From 3107 sp965216225 (GTDB lineage Bacteria; Pseudomonadota; Alphaproteobacteria; Rhodobacterales; Rhodobacteraceae), in the NCBI GenBank assembly GCA_965216225.1, contig CBDCFF010000024.1, positions 1 through 64,000 of the forward strand: 64,000 nucleotides of DNA. The letters run 5' to 3'. Below, one piece after another: positions 34,101 to 42,755 of the stretch. Below the pieces are notes generated by a model, which worked only from the letters and a program-made list of their open reading frames with translations, was not told the DNA's origin and made no database searches. The position numbers and the translations under genes were made by a program. Position 1 is the stretch's first letter; every line of letters begins with the position of its first letter.

Positions 34101-34631
34101 TTATGCTCGCTTGATTTTCTGAGACTTTCCTAATGGTAGATGCAGCCCTCTTGCGCGTGCATTGACAACTCTTGGAAATTTCACTGGCGAAGCCCAGCTG
34201 GTCATGCCAGGCTTTGGATATGCGGAACTCACATCAATCACGACATCAAGATCATCCCGGTTCGATTTATAAGATCGAAAAAACACAACGTAAGGAACAG
34301 CCACGCCAAGATCCGAAACCGTTCGGATGAAGAAAAAGCTCTCCTTCTGAGTGTGGTAAACCGTCTTGTTCTCCAACTCGACAAAATGCTGTGGCAACGC
34401 AAGCGAGAGCTGGTGCCGATCAATACAGAACGCTCGCCGCTCGCCGCCGAACCGATATTCATCGTCAGCCGAATGCTTTTGATCGTCGAACTTCTCGGTG
34501 AAGCAATGGCACGAAAAATTCACGAGCGTCTGAAAGGTATGCTCCTCAAATGTCACCTCCAACCTCATCGGATCAAGATGAGATAGATCATATGTGACGC
34601 CCGCAAGCGTTTTTTCTAAAAACCGAGCCAT
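34101..34631 (-). CDS. Unknown 176-aa protein, second gene of an accessory operon
   Basis: The family is not recognised. The protein begins MARFLEKTLAGVTYDLSHLD and has a basic C-terminus (ARARGLHLPLGKSQKIKRA). Cys/His clusters (FSCHCF, FCIDRHQ) could bind metal. Predicted strands (VEFENK-like VTFEEHTFQTLVNFSCHCFT; VVFFRSYKSNRDDLDVVIDV) suggest an alpha/beta fold. It lies 9 bases after the HTH gene on the same strand, so the two are almost surely co-transcribed, and is followed by a hairpin. It is one of only two intact non-IS genes in the first nest. Confidence 0.75.
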   Translation of the reverse strand: MARFLEKTLAGVTYDLSHLDPMRLEVTFEEHTFQTLVNFSCHCFTEKFDDQKHSADDEYRFGGERRAFCIDRHQLSLALPQHFVELENKTVYHTQKESFFFIRTVSDLGVAVPYVVFFRSYKSNRDDLDVVIDVSSAYPKPGMTSWASPVKFPRVVNARARGLHLPLGKSQKIKRA

Positions 34632-34640
34632 GTTCTTAAT

Positions 34641-35123
34641 TCAATCCTGTGACGTCGGAACGACCCGCAGCTTGGGTTTTCCTTTTTTGGCCGCCTTCGC
34701 ATCGCGCGCAGCTTCGTTTACCTTCCGCTCCTGGATTTTCTCCAAAGCAAACGGAGTAGACTCTGTGATCAACCCCGTGAATTCATACAAGTTAGTCTTG
34801 CTACCGAGCCCTGGCACTCGGCGCTCGATACGGCGGATCAGACCTCCGGCCTCCATACGGGCAATACGACGCTGGATGGTGCGCGGGTCGCGCCCGATCG
34901 CATCAGCGATGCGTTTTTTTCCCGGATGCGGCAAGTCACCAGCTTTCCACCAATAGGATGCCAAGTGCAGGAGGATGTTAACGTCGATAGCATCCAACCC
35001 CAACGCCTGTTGGCGTTCAAAGATGACATTCGGTATCATGGTCCACCCTGCATCCAAGAGTGGTTTGGTCCATTTCTTTTCATTCTCCCGCAGGTGTTTT
35101 GCGTTTTCATTTGGCTTAGCCAT
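34641..35123 (-). CDS. Winged-helix HTH protein, first gene of an accessory operon
   Basis: This is a 160-aa protein. Residues about 28-105 form a winged helix of the replication-initiator/HTH_36 type: AIDVNILLHLASYWWKAGDL, KKRIADAIGRDPRTIQRRIA, MEAGGLIRRIERR. TNLYEFTGLI then leads to a long basic helix (ALEKIQERKVNEAARDAKAA, KKGKPKLRVVP). It could be a DNA-binding regulator or initiator-like protein. Upstream (35124-35507) there is no gene but a 10-bp inverted repeat. It pairs with the 176-aa gene. The exact role is unknown. Confidence 0.8.
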   Translation of the reverse strand: MAKPNENAKHLRENEKKWTKPLLDAGWTMIPNVIFERQQALGLDAIDVNILLHLASYWWKAGDLPHPGKKRIADAIGRDPRTIQRRIARMEAGGLIRRIERRVPGLGSKTNLYEFTGLITESTPFALEKIQERKVNEAARDAKAAKKGKPKLRVVPTSQD

Positions 35124-35306
35124 GACAGTCTCCTAATCAGTTGTTGCACTCGATATTGTGTAAGCCAAACAAGAAAGCAAACCGACCCGGGCGACATCAG
35201 TGTCTGGGACTTAACTGGATATTGGATATTCACCCATTCGTCTATATGGAATGAGTGTGGTTGGTTGAATGTGCCTTGCAGGGCAGCCACGTCCTCCCAC
35301 AGGAGG

Positions 35307-35338
35307 CACAAGTGTCTTGGACTGGGGCGACACTTGTG
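35307..35338. promoter_or_regulatory. Inverted repeat upstream of the HTH operon
   Basis: CACAAGTGTC (35307-35316) and GACACTTGTG (35329-35338) form a perfect 10-bp inverted repeat with a 12-base spacer, 184 bases before the HTH start. It may be an operator for that protein. The rest of 35124-35507 shows no gene. Confidence 0.55.
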
Positions 35339-35507
35339 TCGTGCCGGGGCGGCACCTGCGCCCTCCACTAAACCCATAAAATTCAGTTTTGTATCCGCAT
35401 TTTCTGAGTTTAGTGAATATTCCTTTTTTGAAAAACAGAGTCCAGACCCAATTTGGACACACCCACACAATCCTGTGCGAGATGTTTCTGTGGGTGCCCT
35501 GCCCTAT

Positions 35508-36580
35508 CTGTTCCATCCCGGATGATCAGATAGACCCTCGCCGTTCTGGCCTGTTCATGGCAAGATCGATCCTGCGTGAGATTCGGGACGGAGGCAAGAC
35601 ATGCTGATTTCCTTGCACAAGCAGGCGACGACGACGCCGAAGATCAGGGCCGCAATCCAGGCGAGCAAAGAGCCCGCGTGGATCGTGGCCGAGCGCTACG
35701 GCATCTCGGAGCAGACCGTCTGGACGTGGCGCAAGCGCGATACCGTCCACGACCGGAGCCACACGGCGCACAGGTTGCAGACCACGCTGACACCGGCGCA
35801 GGAGGCCGTGGCGGTCTCGCTGAGACAGACGCTGCTGCTGCCGCTCGACGACCTGCTCGCCGTGGTCCGCGAGTTTCTCAACCCGAACGTCTCGCGCTCC
35901 GGGCTGGATCGATGCCTGCGCCGATGCCTGCGCCGTCATGGGGTCGGCTCCCTCCGTGACCTGAAGCCGAAGGTGGCGAAGCCCGCGCACAAGCCTTTCA
36001 AGGCATACGAGCCCGGCTACATCCACATCGACGTGAAATACCTGCCGCAGATGGCCGATGAGGAGAAGCGCCGGTATCCGTTCGTCGCGATCGCCCGCGC
36101 CACCCGCTGGGTCTTCGTGCGCATCCATCCGGCGAAGACTGCGGCCAACGCCCGCCGGTTCCTGCGCGACCTGGAGCGCGCCGCCCCGATGCGGATCACC
36201 CGCGTGCTGACGGACAATGGCAAGGAGTTCACCGACAGGCTCTTCGGCCTTCGCCGCCGCGCCGCGACCGGCAATCATGAGTTCGACCGCCTCTGCGCCG
36301 AGTTCGGGATCGAACGTCGCCTGGCCCCACCGATGCGGCCGCAGACCAACGGCATGGTCGAGCGGTTCAACGGTCGGATTGAGGACGTGCTCCAGAGCCA
36401 CCGTTTCCGCAGCGGCGAGGACCTGGAGCGGACGCTTCTCCGCTACGTCCGCCTCTACAACGGCCAGTTGCCGCAATCCGTTCTGAAAGGCCGCACGCCA
36501 ATCGATGCGCTCAAGGACTGGCATCAAGAAAAGCCCGAACTCTTCAGAAAGCAGCCTTACAATCACATGGGATGTGACAG
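35508..36580 (+). mobile_element. IS481 lineage B, copy 2, complete
   Basis: The ends are CTGTTCCATCCC and (complement) CTGTCACATCCC. A clear target duplication was not seen. It separates the HTH operon from the zinc-ribbon pseudogene and cut the latter. Confidence 0.85.
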
Positions 36581-36620
36581 GTTCACGGTTTCGCCGGGTT
36601 CGTTCTTTTCCGAGAACTGA
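35601..36620 (+). CDS. IS481-family transposase (lineage B)
   Basis: This is a 339-aa frame. It has an N-terminal HTH (TTPKIRAAIQASKEPAWIVA, RYGISEQTVWTWRKRD) and an integrase core with DDE: HIDVKYLPQMADEEKRR, VLTDNGKEFTDRLFG and QTNGMVERFNGRIEDVLQSH. A tandem duplication gives DRCLRRCLRRHGVG, 4 residues more than other copies. The last 15 or so residues are read past the IS end into flanking DNA because the element supplies no stop of its own in this frame. Confidence 0.9.
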   Translation: MLISLHKQATTTPKIRAAIQASKEPAWIVAERYGISEQTVWTWRKRDTVHDRSHTAHRLQTTLTPAQEAVAVSLRQTLLLPLDDLLAVVREFLNPNVSRSGLDRCLRRCLRRHGVGSLRDLKPKVAKPAHKPFKAYEPGYIHIDVKYLPQMADEEKRRYPFVAIARATRWVFVRIHPAKTAANARRFLRDLERAAPMRITRVLTDNGKEFTDRLFGLRRRAATGNHEFDRLCAEFGIERRLAPPMRPQTNGMVERFNGRIEDVLQSHRFRSGEDLERTLLRYVRLYNGQLPQSVLKGRTPIDALKDWHQEKPELFRKQPYNHMGCDRFTVSPGSFFSEN

Positions 36621-37416
36621 GCGTAGTGCTCATCGGCGACCCCGAGATTATGCCCCAAGACATGCCGCTTCTGGATGTTGAGCCGCAGGTGCCCGATTTC
36701 TGCCTCTGAGAGGGTGTCGAAGGGATCAAGGCCGATCTTGCGGAAAAGCTCCCGGCCCCGTTCGACGTTCTGAAAGGCGTTACCAACCGCCTTCTTGCCC
36801 GTCAGCTTGTCGGCATCATCCGGCGCACGGGGGGCGCGCACCAGGTGTGCATGGACGGTCTTCAACGTGGCCTCAAAGGCTGTCAGCCCATCTTCATGGG
36901 CATTGCCCATCAGACGATAGGCAATCTCCCCCCTACTCTGGCCATCCAGCTCTTCGGCCAAGACGATTTGCTCGCCCACCAACTCTATCTCGCGCCGGAA
37001 ATTCAGCGCCACGTTTGGCGCGCCGCAGTCGGGGCAGAACAAGGGCATATACACCATAGCCGCGCTGACAAATATCACACTCAAGGCTCCGCAGGAGGTC
37101 CTCCCGGATCGCAAGCGGTTTCGGACGGTGGCGCGGCTTGTGCTCCATTTTCATGGTGATGAAACCCCCTCGTGGTTGACGCCGGTTGAAGTCCTTCGCC
37201 CAATCGCCCAGCCAGTTGCTCACGTCATTTGCGGCCATCCACAGGATGTACTTCTTCACCGCTTCGATATCATCGGCATGGATGAAAGCTTCATCGTCGC
37301 CGATGTAGCCCGAGTAAGGGCAGACCGTTTGACCTGGCCCTGGTTCGCGCCGAATGCGTGGCCGATCTGCATCGGCAATCGAGCGTTTTTCAGGGGCATC
37401 TCCGAGCAGGAAAAGA
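36581..37416 (-). pseudogene. Zinc-ribbon hypothetical protein, frameshifted and cut at both ends
   Basis: Upstream frame: CPYSGYIGDDEAFIHADDIE, VKKYILWMAANDVSNWLGDW, LLRSLECDICQRGYGVYA. One extra base near 37041-37046 shifts the frame, and LFCPDCGAPNVALNFRREIE, RLMGNAHEDGLTAFEATLKT, AFQNVERGRELFRKIGLDPF follow. CDIC and CPDC form a zinc ribbon. IS66 removed the start and IS481 the end. It resembles uncharacterised proteins seen on genomic islands; function unknown. Confidence 0.75.
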
Positions 37417-37489
37417 GTGAGCGTCCGTTGAAGCCGACCTAACGCGGGGGCGGAGGAGCCGATAGTGTCCACCATCGATAGTGGACACC

Positions 37490-37870
37490 ATGAGGCACTC
37501 TATGGCTGGCAGGCGCAAGAAGCGAATTTGGTGGGACGACGAGAAGCGTTCGATCTGCCTGCAGACTGCCGCGCCGGGTGTTTCTGTGGCTCAGGTTGCG
37601 CGGCGCTACGCGATGAACGCCAATCTGATCTTCAAATGGCTGAAGGACCCGCGTTTTGCGCCAGATTTCACCGAGGTCGTAGCTGGATCTGTGTTTCTGC
37701 CGGTTGAGATTTCTCCGGCTGCTTCACATCCGGTCCCGGCGCAGCCATCCGGTCCCGTCGCCTTCGGTGGCCGTATCGAGATTGAGTTGGCTGGCGGTCA
37801 CCGGATCAGCGCCGGGGGTGGGTTCGATCCTGATGTGCTGGCGCGGCTGCTGAAGGGGCTGATGTCTTGA
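37490..37870 (+). CDS. tnpA: IS66 accessory protein TnpA (copy 2)
   Basis: This 126-aa protein is nearly identical to the 24 kb copy (CLQTAAPGVS for CLQSAAPGVS; GSVFLPV for ASVFLPV). It has the same upstream inverted repeat and overlaps tnpB by 4 bases. Confidence 0.9.
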   Translation: MRHSMAGRRKKRIWWDDEKRSICLQTAAPGVSVAQVARRYAMNANLIFKWLKDPRFAPDFTEVVAGSVFLPVEISPAASHPVPAQPSGPVAFGGRIEIELAGGHRISAGGGFDPDVLARLLKGLMS

Positions 37871-38316
37871 TCCCGGTGCCGAGCAACACGCGGGTGTGGC
37901 TGGCGGCGGGTGTCACGGACATGCGGCGAGGGTTCAATACGCTGGCGGCCCAGGCCGGGAAGGTTTTGGCCGAAGACCCGTATTCCGGCCACCTGTTCGT
38001 GTTCCGGGGTCGGCGCGGCGATCTGTTGAAGATCATCTGGTGGGATTGCCAGGGCGCGTGCCTGTTTTCGAAGCGGTTGGAGAAAGGGCGGTTTGTCTGG
38101 CCCGCTGCAAAGGACGGCAAGATCAGCGTCACACCCGCGCAGCTCTCAATGCTGTTGGAGGGGATTGACTGGCGGATGCCCCGTAAAACCTGGAGACCGT
38201 TGAGCGTAGGACAGGTCAATAAATACGAGGCTTTGCGCGCTTTCTGGGTTCACCCCGGAATGCTGATCCGGTATAGGATCGGCGATGCTGAAGGACCTCG
38301 ACATAGCCCCGGATGA
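37867..38316 (+). CDS. tnpB: IS66 accessory protein TnpB (copy 2), extended
   Basis: This 149-aa frame reads through the position where copy 1 stops (CAG instead of TAG after LSVG) and adds about 34 residues, overlapping the tnpC start at 38285. The core fold is unchanged. Which form is ancestral cannot be told from the window alone; the 62 kb copy also has CAG. Confidence 0.85.
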   Translation: MIPVPSNTRVWLAAGVTDMRRGFNTLAAQAGKVLAEDPYSGHLFVFRGRRGDLLKIIWWDCQGACLFSKRLEKGRFVWPAAKDGKISVTPAQLSMLLEGIDWRMPRKTWRPLSVGQVNKYEALRAFWVHPGMLIRYRIGDAEGPRHSPG

Positions 38317-39802
38317 TCCTGCGGAACTGCGGGCAGTGAACCGGCTTCCGGCCGATGAAGTCAAGGCGCTGACCCTGAAGGTGGAACAACTCCAACACCA
38401 ACTGGCGGGGCATGACCGGCACCGGTCTGGATCGAAATCGGAAAGCCTCTACCAGCTCAATCTGGTCTTCCAGGAAGATGAGGCGATTGCCGAAGCCGCT
38501 GGAGAACAGGCGGCGCCTGCTCCAACGCCTGAAACGGACAAACCGGCCCGCCGGCACAGCCGCAAGCCCTTGCCCGATCATCTGGACCGGCACGAAGAGG
38601 TCTTGTCGCCGGGCGAGGACTGCCGACGTTGCGGTGGGGCGTTGAAGAGGCTCGGTGAGGACGTGACCGAGGAGTTGGAATACAAACCGGGGCGTTTTGT
38701 CGTGAACCGGATCGTGCGTCCGCGTATGGCCTGTTCCTGTTGCGAGGCCATTGTCCAATCGCCGCTGCCATCGCGCCCGATCGAACGTGGCCGCCCGGGA
38801 CCGGGGCTGCTGGCGCACGTGTTGGTCAGCAAATACGCGGACCACCTGCCGCTCTACCGTCAGTCGCAAATATACGCCCGTGAAGGCGTCGATCTTGATC
38901 GATCAACTCTGACCAATTGGGTTGGCGGCTCCACCGCGCTTCTGGAACCTCTGGCTGACACCATTGGCCGAATGGTCCGCCGAGGCGCGGCCACCTTCGC
39001 TGATGATACGCCTGTTAAAATGCAGGCCCCCGGCAACAAGAAGACCAGGACCGCCCGTGTCTGGACCTGTGTTCGCGATGAACGACCATGGTCTGGATCA
39101 TCACCGCCCTGCGCGTGGTATCAGTTCACGATTGATCGCAAGGGCGAACATCCCGTCTCACATCTCTCCGGCTACAAAGGCTGGGTCCATGCGGACGGGT
39201 ATTCCGGCTTCAACGGGGTATTCGGTGAGGACAAGGCCCAGGAGATGGCTTGTTTGGCGCACGTCAGACGCAAGTTTGTAGACATCTTTGCCGCGCAAGG
39301 CTCATCGATTGCCGAAGAAGCCCTCCGCCGGATCGCGGAACTCCATGCCGTCGAGAAAGAGGCGCGTGGCAAACCGTCTGAAGAGCGCGTTGCCATCCGT
39401 CAGGAAAAGGCAAAACCGATCTTCGATGAACTTGAGACCTGGTTACACGCGCAGTTGCCAAATATATCTGGCAAGTCGCCTCTGGCCCAAGCGATCCGTT
39501 ATGCCCTTGGTCGTTTGCCAAAGGCACGCGGTTATTTGAACCATGGCTTTCTGGAAGCGGACAACAACATCGCCGAACGCGCCATAAAACCTGTCGCCAC
39601 AGGTCGCAAAAATTGGATGTTCGCCGGTTCCGAGGGCGGTGGCAAAGCCATGGCCATCGCCTACACCCTGATCGAAACGGCAAAGCTTGATAAAGTCGAT
39701 CCACAAGCCTGGCTCACATGGGTTCTCGCCCGCATCGCGGATCACAAGATCACTCGGCTGGACGAGCTGATGCCCTGGCGTTACGCTGCATCAGCAGCGT
39801 AA
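38285..39802 (+). CDS. tnpC: IS66 transposase TnpC (copy 2)
   Basis: This is a 505-aa protein with all domains seen in copy 1: zinc-binding CRRCGG/CSCCEA, TFADDTPVKM, HADGYSGFNG and EADNNIAERAIKPV. Differences are few (for example RLPADEVK, RHRSGSKSES, VWTCVRDE). It is probably functional as a protein. Confidence 0.92.
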   Translation: MLKDLDIAPDDPAELRAVNRLPADEVKALTLKVEQLQHQLAGHDRHRSGSKSESLYQLNLVFQEDEAIAEAAGEQAAPAPTPETDKPARRHSRKPLPDHLDRHEEVLSPGEDCRRCGGALKRLGEDVTEELEYKPGRFVVNRIVRPRMACSCCEAIVQSPLPSRPIERGRPGPGLLAHVLVSKYADHLPLYRQSQIYAREGVDLDRSTLTNWVGGSTALLEPLADTIGRMVRRGAATFADDTPVKMQAPGNKKTRTARVWTCVRDERPWSGSSPPCAWYQFTIDRKGEHPVSHLSGYKGWVHADGYSGFNGVFGEDKAQEMACLAHVRRKFVDIFAAQGSSIAEEALRRIAELHAVEKEARGKPSEERVAIRQEKAKPIFDELETWLHAQLPNISGKSPLAQAIRYALGRLPKARGYLNHGFLEADNNIAERAIKPVATGRKNWMFAGSEGGGKAMAIAYTLIETAKLDKVDPQAWLTWVLARIADHKITRLDELMPWRYAASAA

Positions 39803-39848
39803 CCGGGACGACCGGCAGTACGCCAAGGCTCCTTCACCGAACGGTCAC

Positions 39849-39885
39849 GCTGCAACCGTCATATTCTGGCTATGAGGACTGAGCC
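39849..39885 (+). pseudogene. IS5 alpha remnant (last 37 bases)
   Basis: The tail encoding the final residues of the alpha transposase (ATVIFWL) and the terminal GACTGAGCC, followed by TA, is all that is left after IS66 was joined at 39848. Confidence 0.75.
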
Positions 39886-40117
39886 TAAGCATTTTTAATT
39901 TGCTAAGGGTTGTTCAGGCCGGACTCATTCACCCAACCTGGCGGCATCTGGATCCGTTTACCGCCATTCCCAACAAGATTTTCACACAGCATCCCGTTCT
40001 TCAGGTGTTTGCTGCGCATGTGGAATATATGCTTATCACCGCCCACAGCCGTAATGAGCTTCCTGGCCGTAGGAACGGGGCGTTTGATCTTATTATTCGG
40101 CGTGATCAGAAAAACAG
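39886..40117 (-). other. Islet with a possible gene remnant
   Basis: This 232-base non-IS, A/T-richer islet lies between an IS5 tail and IS21. On the minus strand an open frame (RYTVFLITPNNKIKRPVPTA, KHLKNGMLCENLVGNGGKRI) enters from the IS21 side without its own start, ending near 39903. It may be the 3' end of a lost gene; no family recognised. Confidence 0.35.
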
Positions 40118-40244
40118 TGTAGCGCGACAATCAAGATGAGAAGTGCGCGTCAATCAGGATGAGAATCCTTGGTCGCGACGTTTGGGACGATGCCGGGCTT
40201 TTGTGCCGCGATCAAGGGGTTTGTTTTTTGATTGTCGCGGAGCG

Positions 40245-41054
40245 TCAATCAGCTTTGGTGTTTTCCGGTGTGGCTTTTTGTGCAGGCCTTCCCGGCCCCT
40301 TTGCCTTTTGTGCTGCTCTTCGCCGGTAGCTTTCGACATTCATCTCGAAGATGGTTGCGTGGTGCACGAGCCTGTCGACGGCGGCCAATGTCATGGCCGG
40401 GTCTGGAAAAATCGCATTCCACTCCCCGAAGGGCTGGTTGGCCGTGATCAACATTGAGCGGCGTTCATATCTCGCGCTGATGAGTTCGAAGAGCACACTG
40501 GTTTCAGCCTGATCCTTGGTGACGTAGGTGATGTCATCGAGGATCAGCAGATGGAATTTGTCGAGCTTTGCAATGGCACTTTCGAGGACGAGATCGCGGC
40601 GGGCCTGTTGGAGTTTCTGGACCAGATCGGTGGTGCGGCTGAATAGGACGCGGTAGCCTTGCTCGACAAGGGCGAGCCCGATGGCTGAGCCGAGATGTGA
40701 TTTGCCCACACCTGGCGGCCCAAACAGCAGGATGTTGCCGCCCTTTCCGATCCAGCTGTCGCCAGCGGTGATCGCACTGACATGGGCCTTGGACAGCATG
40801 GGGACGGCTGTGAAGTCGAAGGTGTCGATCGTTTTTCCGGGCAACAGGCGTGCCTGTGCGAGATGTCGCTCGATACGACGGCGATCTCGTTCAGCCAGTT
40901 CATGCTCCACCAGGGTGCTGAGCATCCGAGCGGCGGGCCAGCCTTCCTTGTCGGCTTGTTCCGCAAAGCGCGGCCATAGCGCCTTGATGGCTGGCAAGCG
41001 CAATTCGGTCAGAGCCAAGGTTAGGCGGGCGGTATCGGTCTGGGGCGATGTCAT
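40245..41054 (-). CDS. istB: IS21 helper ATPase IstB (copy 2)
   Basis: This 269-aa protein shows the same sequence as copy 1, with Walker A GPPGVGKS and Walker B LLILDDI. It overlaps istA by 4 bases. Confidence 0.95.
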   Translation of the reverse strand: MTSPQTDTARLTLALTELRLPAIKALWPRFAEQADKEGWPAARMLSTLVEHELAERDRRRIERHLAQARLLPGKTIDTFDFTAVPMLSKAHVSAITAGDSWIGKGGNILLFGPPGVGKSHLGSAIGLALVEQGYRVLFSRTTDLVQKLQQARRDLVLESAIAKLDKFHLLILDDITYVTKDQAETSVLFELISARYERRSMLITANQPFGEWNAIFPDPAMTLAAVDRLVHHATIFEMNVESYRRRAAQKAKGPGRPAQKATPENTKAD

Positions 41055-42571
41055 GCTGTCACCTCCTGAGCGGATGGCGTACCGCCGACCAACTGGTCGT
41101 AAGATGACAGGTCGGCCAGTTGCACCGCGACTTGGGGGAGTGCGTCTTGTGATGGGCTAAACACTGCGCGTAGGGCCGCCATGTCAGGCGGGCGCTTCTG
41201 GCGAAGGTCCTCCTCGAGCTGCGCTGCCAATTCAGCCTCGCAGCCCCGCTCGTGTGCCAGCGCCAGAAGATCGACAACCATGCGACACGCCGCCTTCTCA
41301 CTGGTCTGCTCCAGCAGGAATGCGAACATGTTACGGAACGCCCGGCGCGGGAATAGCTGATCCCGATAGACCAGCCCCATCAGCGCCATGGGCTTTTTGC
41401 GCAAGGAGTGGATGACGTGGTGGTAATTGACCACGTGCCCATGGCTCCCGGTGCTCGAGGCTCGTCCGCGTGTCAGCGTTAGCAGGGCAGAGCTTCCCAG
41501 GAACAGCTCCAACCGATCATCGTAGAGCCGAACCCGCAGCTGATGCCCGATCAACCGGGATGGCACGGTGTAGAACACCTTGCGCAAGGTGAAGCCCCCG
41601 GAGGAAGTGACGCGCAACGTGATCTCCTCGTAATCCGTGGTCCGCCGCGTCGGCAAAGGTCTGAGGCTCGCACGTTCCGCATCGATACGCTTGGCATTGC
41701 GGGCGTTGATCCGGCCCACGATCTCGTCGATGAAGCGACGATAATCTTGCAAGCTTTCGAAGTCGCGCGACCCACGCATGACCAGCGCGTCCTCAATGGT
41801 GCGCTTCAGATGCCCATTGGGGCTCTCGATGGAACCGTTCTCGTGTGCGACGCCCTTGTTGTTGCGCGTCGGCGTCATTCCATAATGGTTGCACAGGGCG
41901 TCGAAGCGGTCGGTTAGATCGGCCCGGGATGACTTATCCAGGTTCTTGAAGGCCGCCGACAGGCTGTCAGTTCCATGATTGTGTGGCACGCCGCCGAGCG
42001 TCCAGAGGGCGTTCTGCAATCCCTCAGCCAGCGCCACATAGCTTTCGCCGCCCAGCACGACGTGGGCGTGCTGAAACCCGCTATAGGCAAGCCGGAAGTG
42101 ATACAGTCGATGGCCCAGTGCCTCACCGGCAATGGTCACACCCAACTTGCCCATGGCGGTGAAATCCGACAGGCCCATTTTGCCCGGTGTGTGGGTCTGC
42201 CGGAAAATGACGTCCTGTTCAGGGCCGTGTTCCGCATTCCAGGCGCGTATCCGTCGCTCCAGAGTCCGTCGGATGCCCGTACCCAGATCAGAATGCCGAC
42301 GCAGAAGCTCCTCGTAAACCGCCACAGGTCGGATCCCCGGTGAGGACCGCAGAAGCGGCACGACCTCCGCATCAAAAATGTCCGCCAGCGGGTCCGGACG
42401 CCGCCGGCCGCGAGGGGCCTTCTTCTGTGATGGTAAAATTGGGTCAGCTTGCAGCCGATAGCCCGTTGCCTGGCTGATCCCCGCCTTGGCAGCGGCAACG
42501 GCAACGGAATGGGTCGATCTGAGCGTCATGAAGAGCCTCATTTGTTGGTCAGTGACATGACAGCCCGGCAT
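41051..42571 (-). CDS. istA: IS21 transposase IstA (copy 2)
   Basis: This 506-aa protein from ATG 42571 has the HTH and DDE core as in copy 1. It has RRTLERR, shared with the 60 kb copy. No break was seen. Confidence 0.93.
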   Translation of the reverse strand: MPGCHVTDQQMRLFMTLRSTHSVAVAAAKAGISQATGYRLQADPILPSQKKAPRGRRRPDPLADIFDAEVVPLLRSSPGIRPVAVYEELLRRHSDLGTGIRRTLERRIRAWNAEHGPEQDVIFRQTHTPGKMGLSDFTAMGKLGVTIAGEALGHRLYHFRLAYSGFQHAHVVLGGESYVALAEGLQNALWTLGGVPHNHGTDSLSAAFKNLDKSSRADLTDRFDALCNHYGMTPTRNNKGVAHENGSIESPNGHLKRTIEDALVMRGSRDFESLQDYRRFIDEIVGRINARNAKRIDAERASLRPLPTRRTTDYEEITLRVTSSGGFTLRKVFYTVPSRLIGHQLRVRLYDDRLELFLGSSALLTLTRGRASSTGSHGHVVNYHHVIHSLRKKPMALMGLVYRDQLFPRRAFRNMFAFLLEQTSEKAACRMVVDLLALAHERGCEAELAAQLEEDLRQKRPPDMAALRAVFSPSQDALPQVAVQLADLSSYDQLVGGTPSAQEVTA

Positions 42572-42755
42572 GAACGATCCCCTTGCACAGAAAATCATTC
42601 CTTATCCGAGCCGGCCACAACCGTCAGGCCCGCCCCAAAAGGGCAAAACGCGTGTGCGGGGCCTCCCCAGTCGGGCTACGCCCTCCCTGCGAGCCCCCGC
42701 ACACGCGTTCTCATCCTGATTGACGCTGGATTCTCACCTTGTTTGTCGCGCAGCA

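Larger units (their letters stand above)
37417..39848 (+). mobile_element. IS66 lineage A, copy 2
   Basis: This 2432-bp element has the same ends as copy 1. The flanks GGAAAAGA (left) and GCTGCAAC (right) differ, so there is no target duplication. The right flank is the tail of an IS5 alpha element. Recombination with another IS66 copy is the simplest explanation. Confidence 0.92.
40118..42755 (-). mobile_element. IS21-family element, copy 2
   Basis: This 2638-bp element has ends TGTAGCGCGACAA and (complement) TGCTGCGCGACAA. The flanks AAAAACAG and GTGAGCGA are unrelated, so there is no target duplication. Its right end truncates the subtilase gene. Confidence 0.92.
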
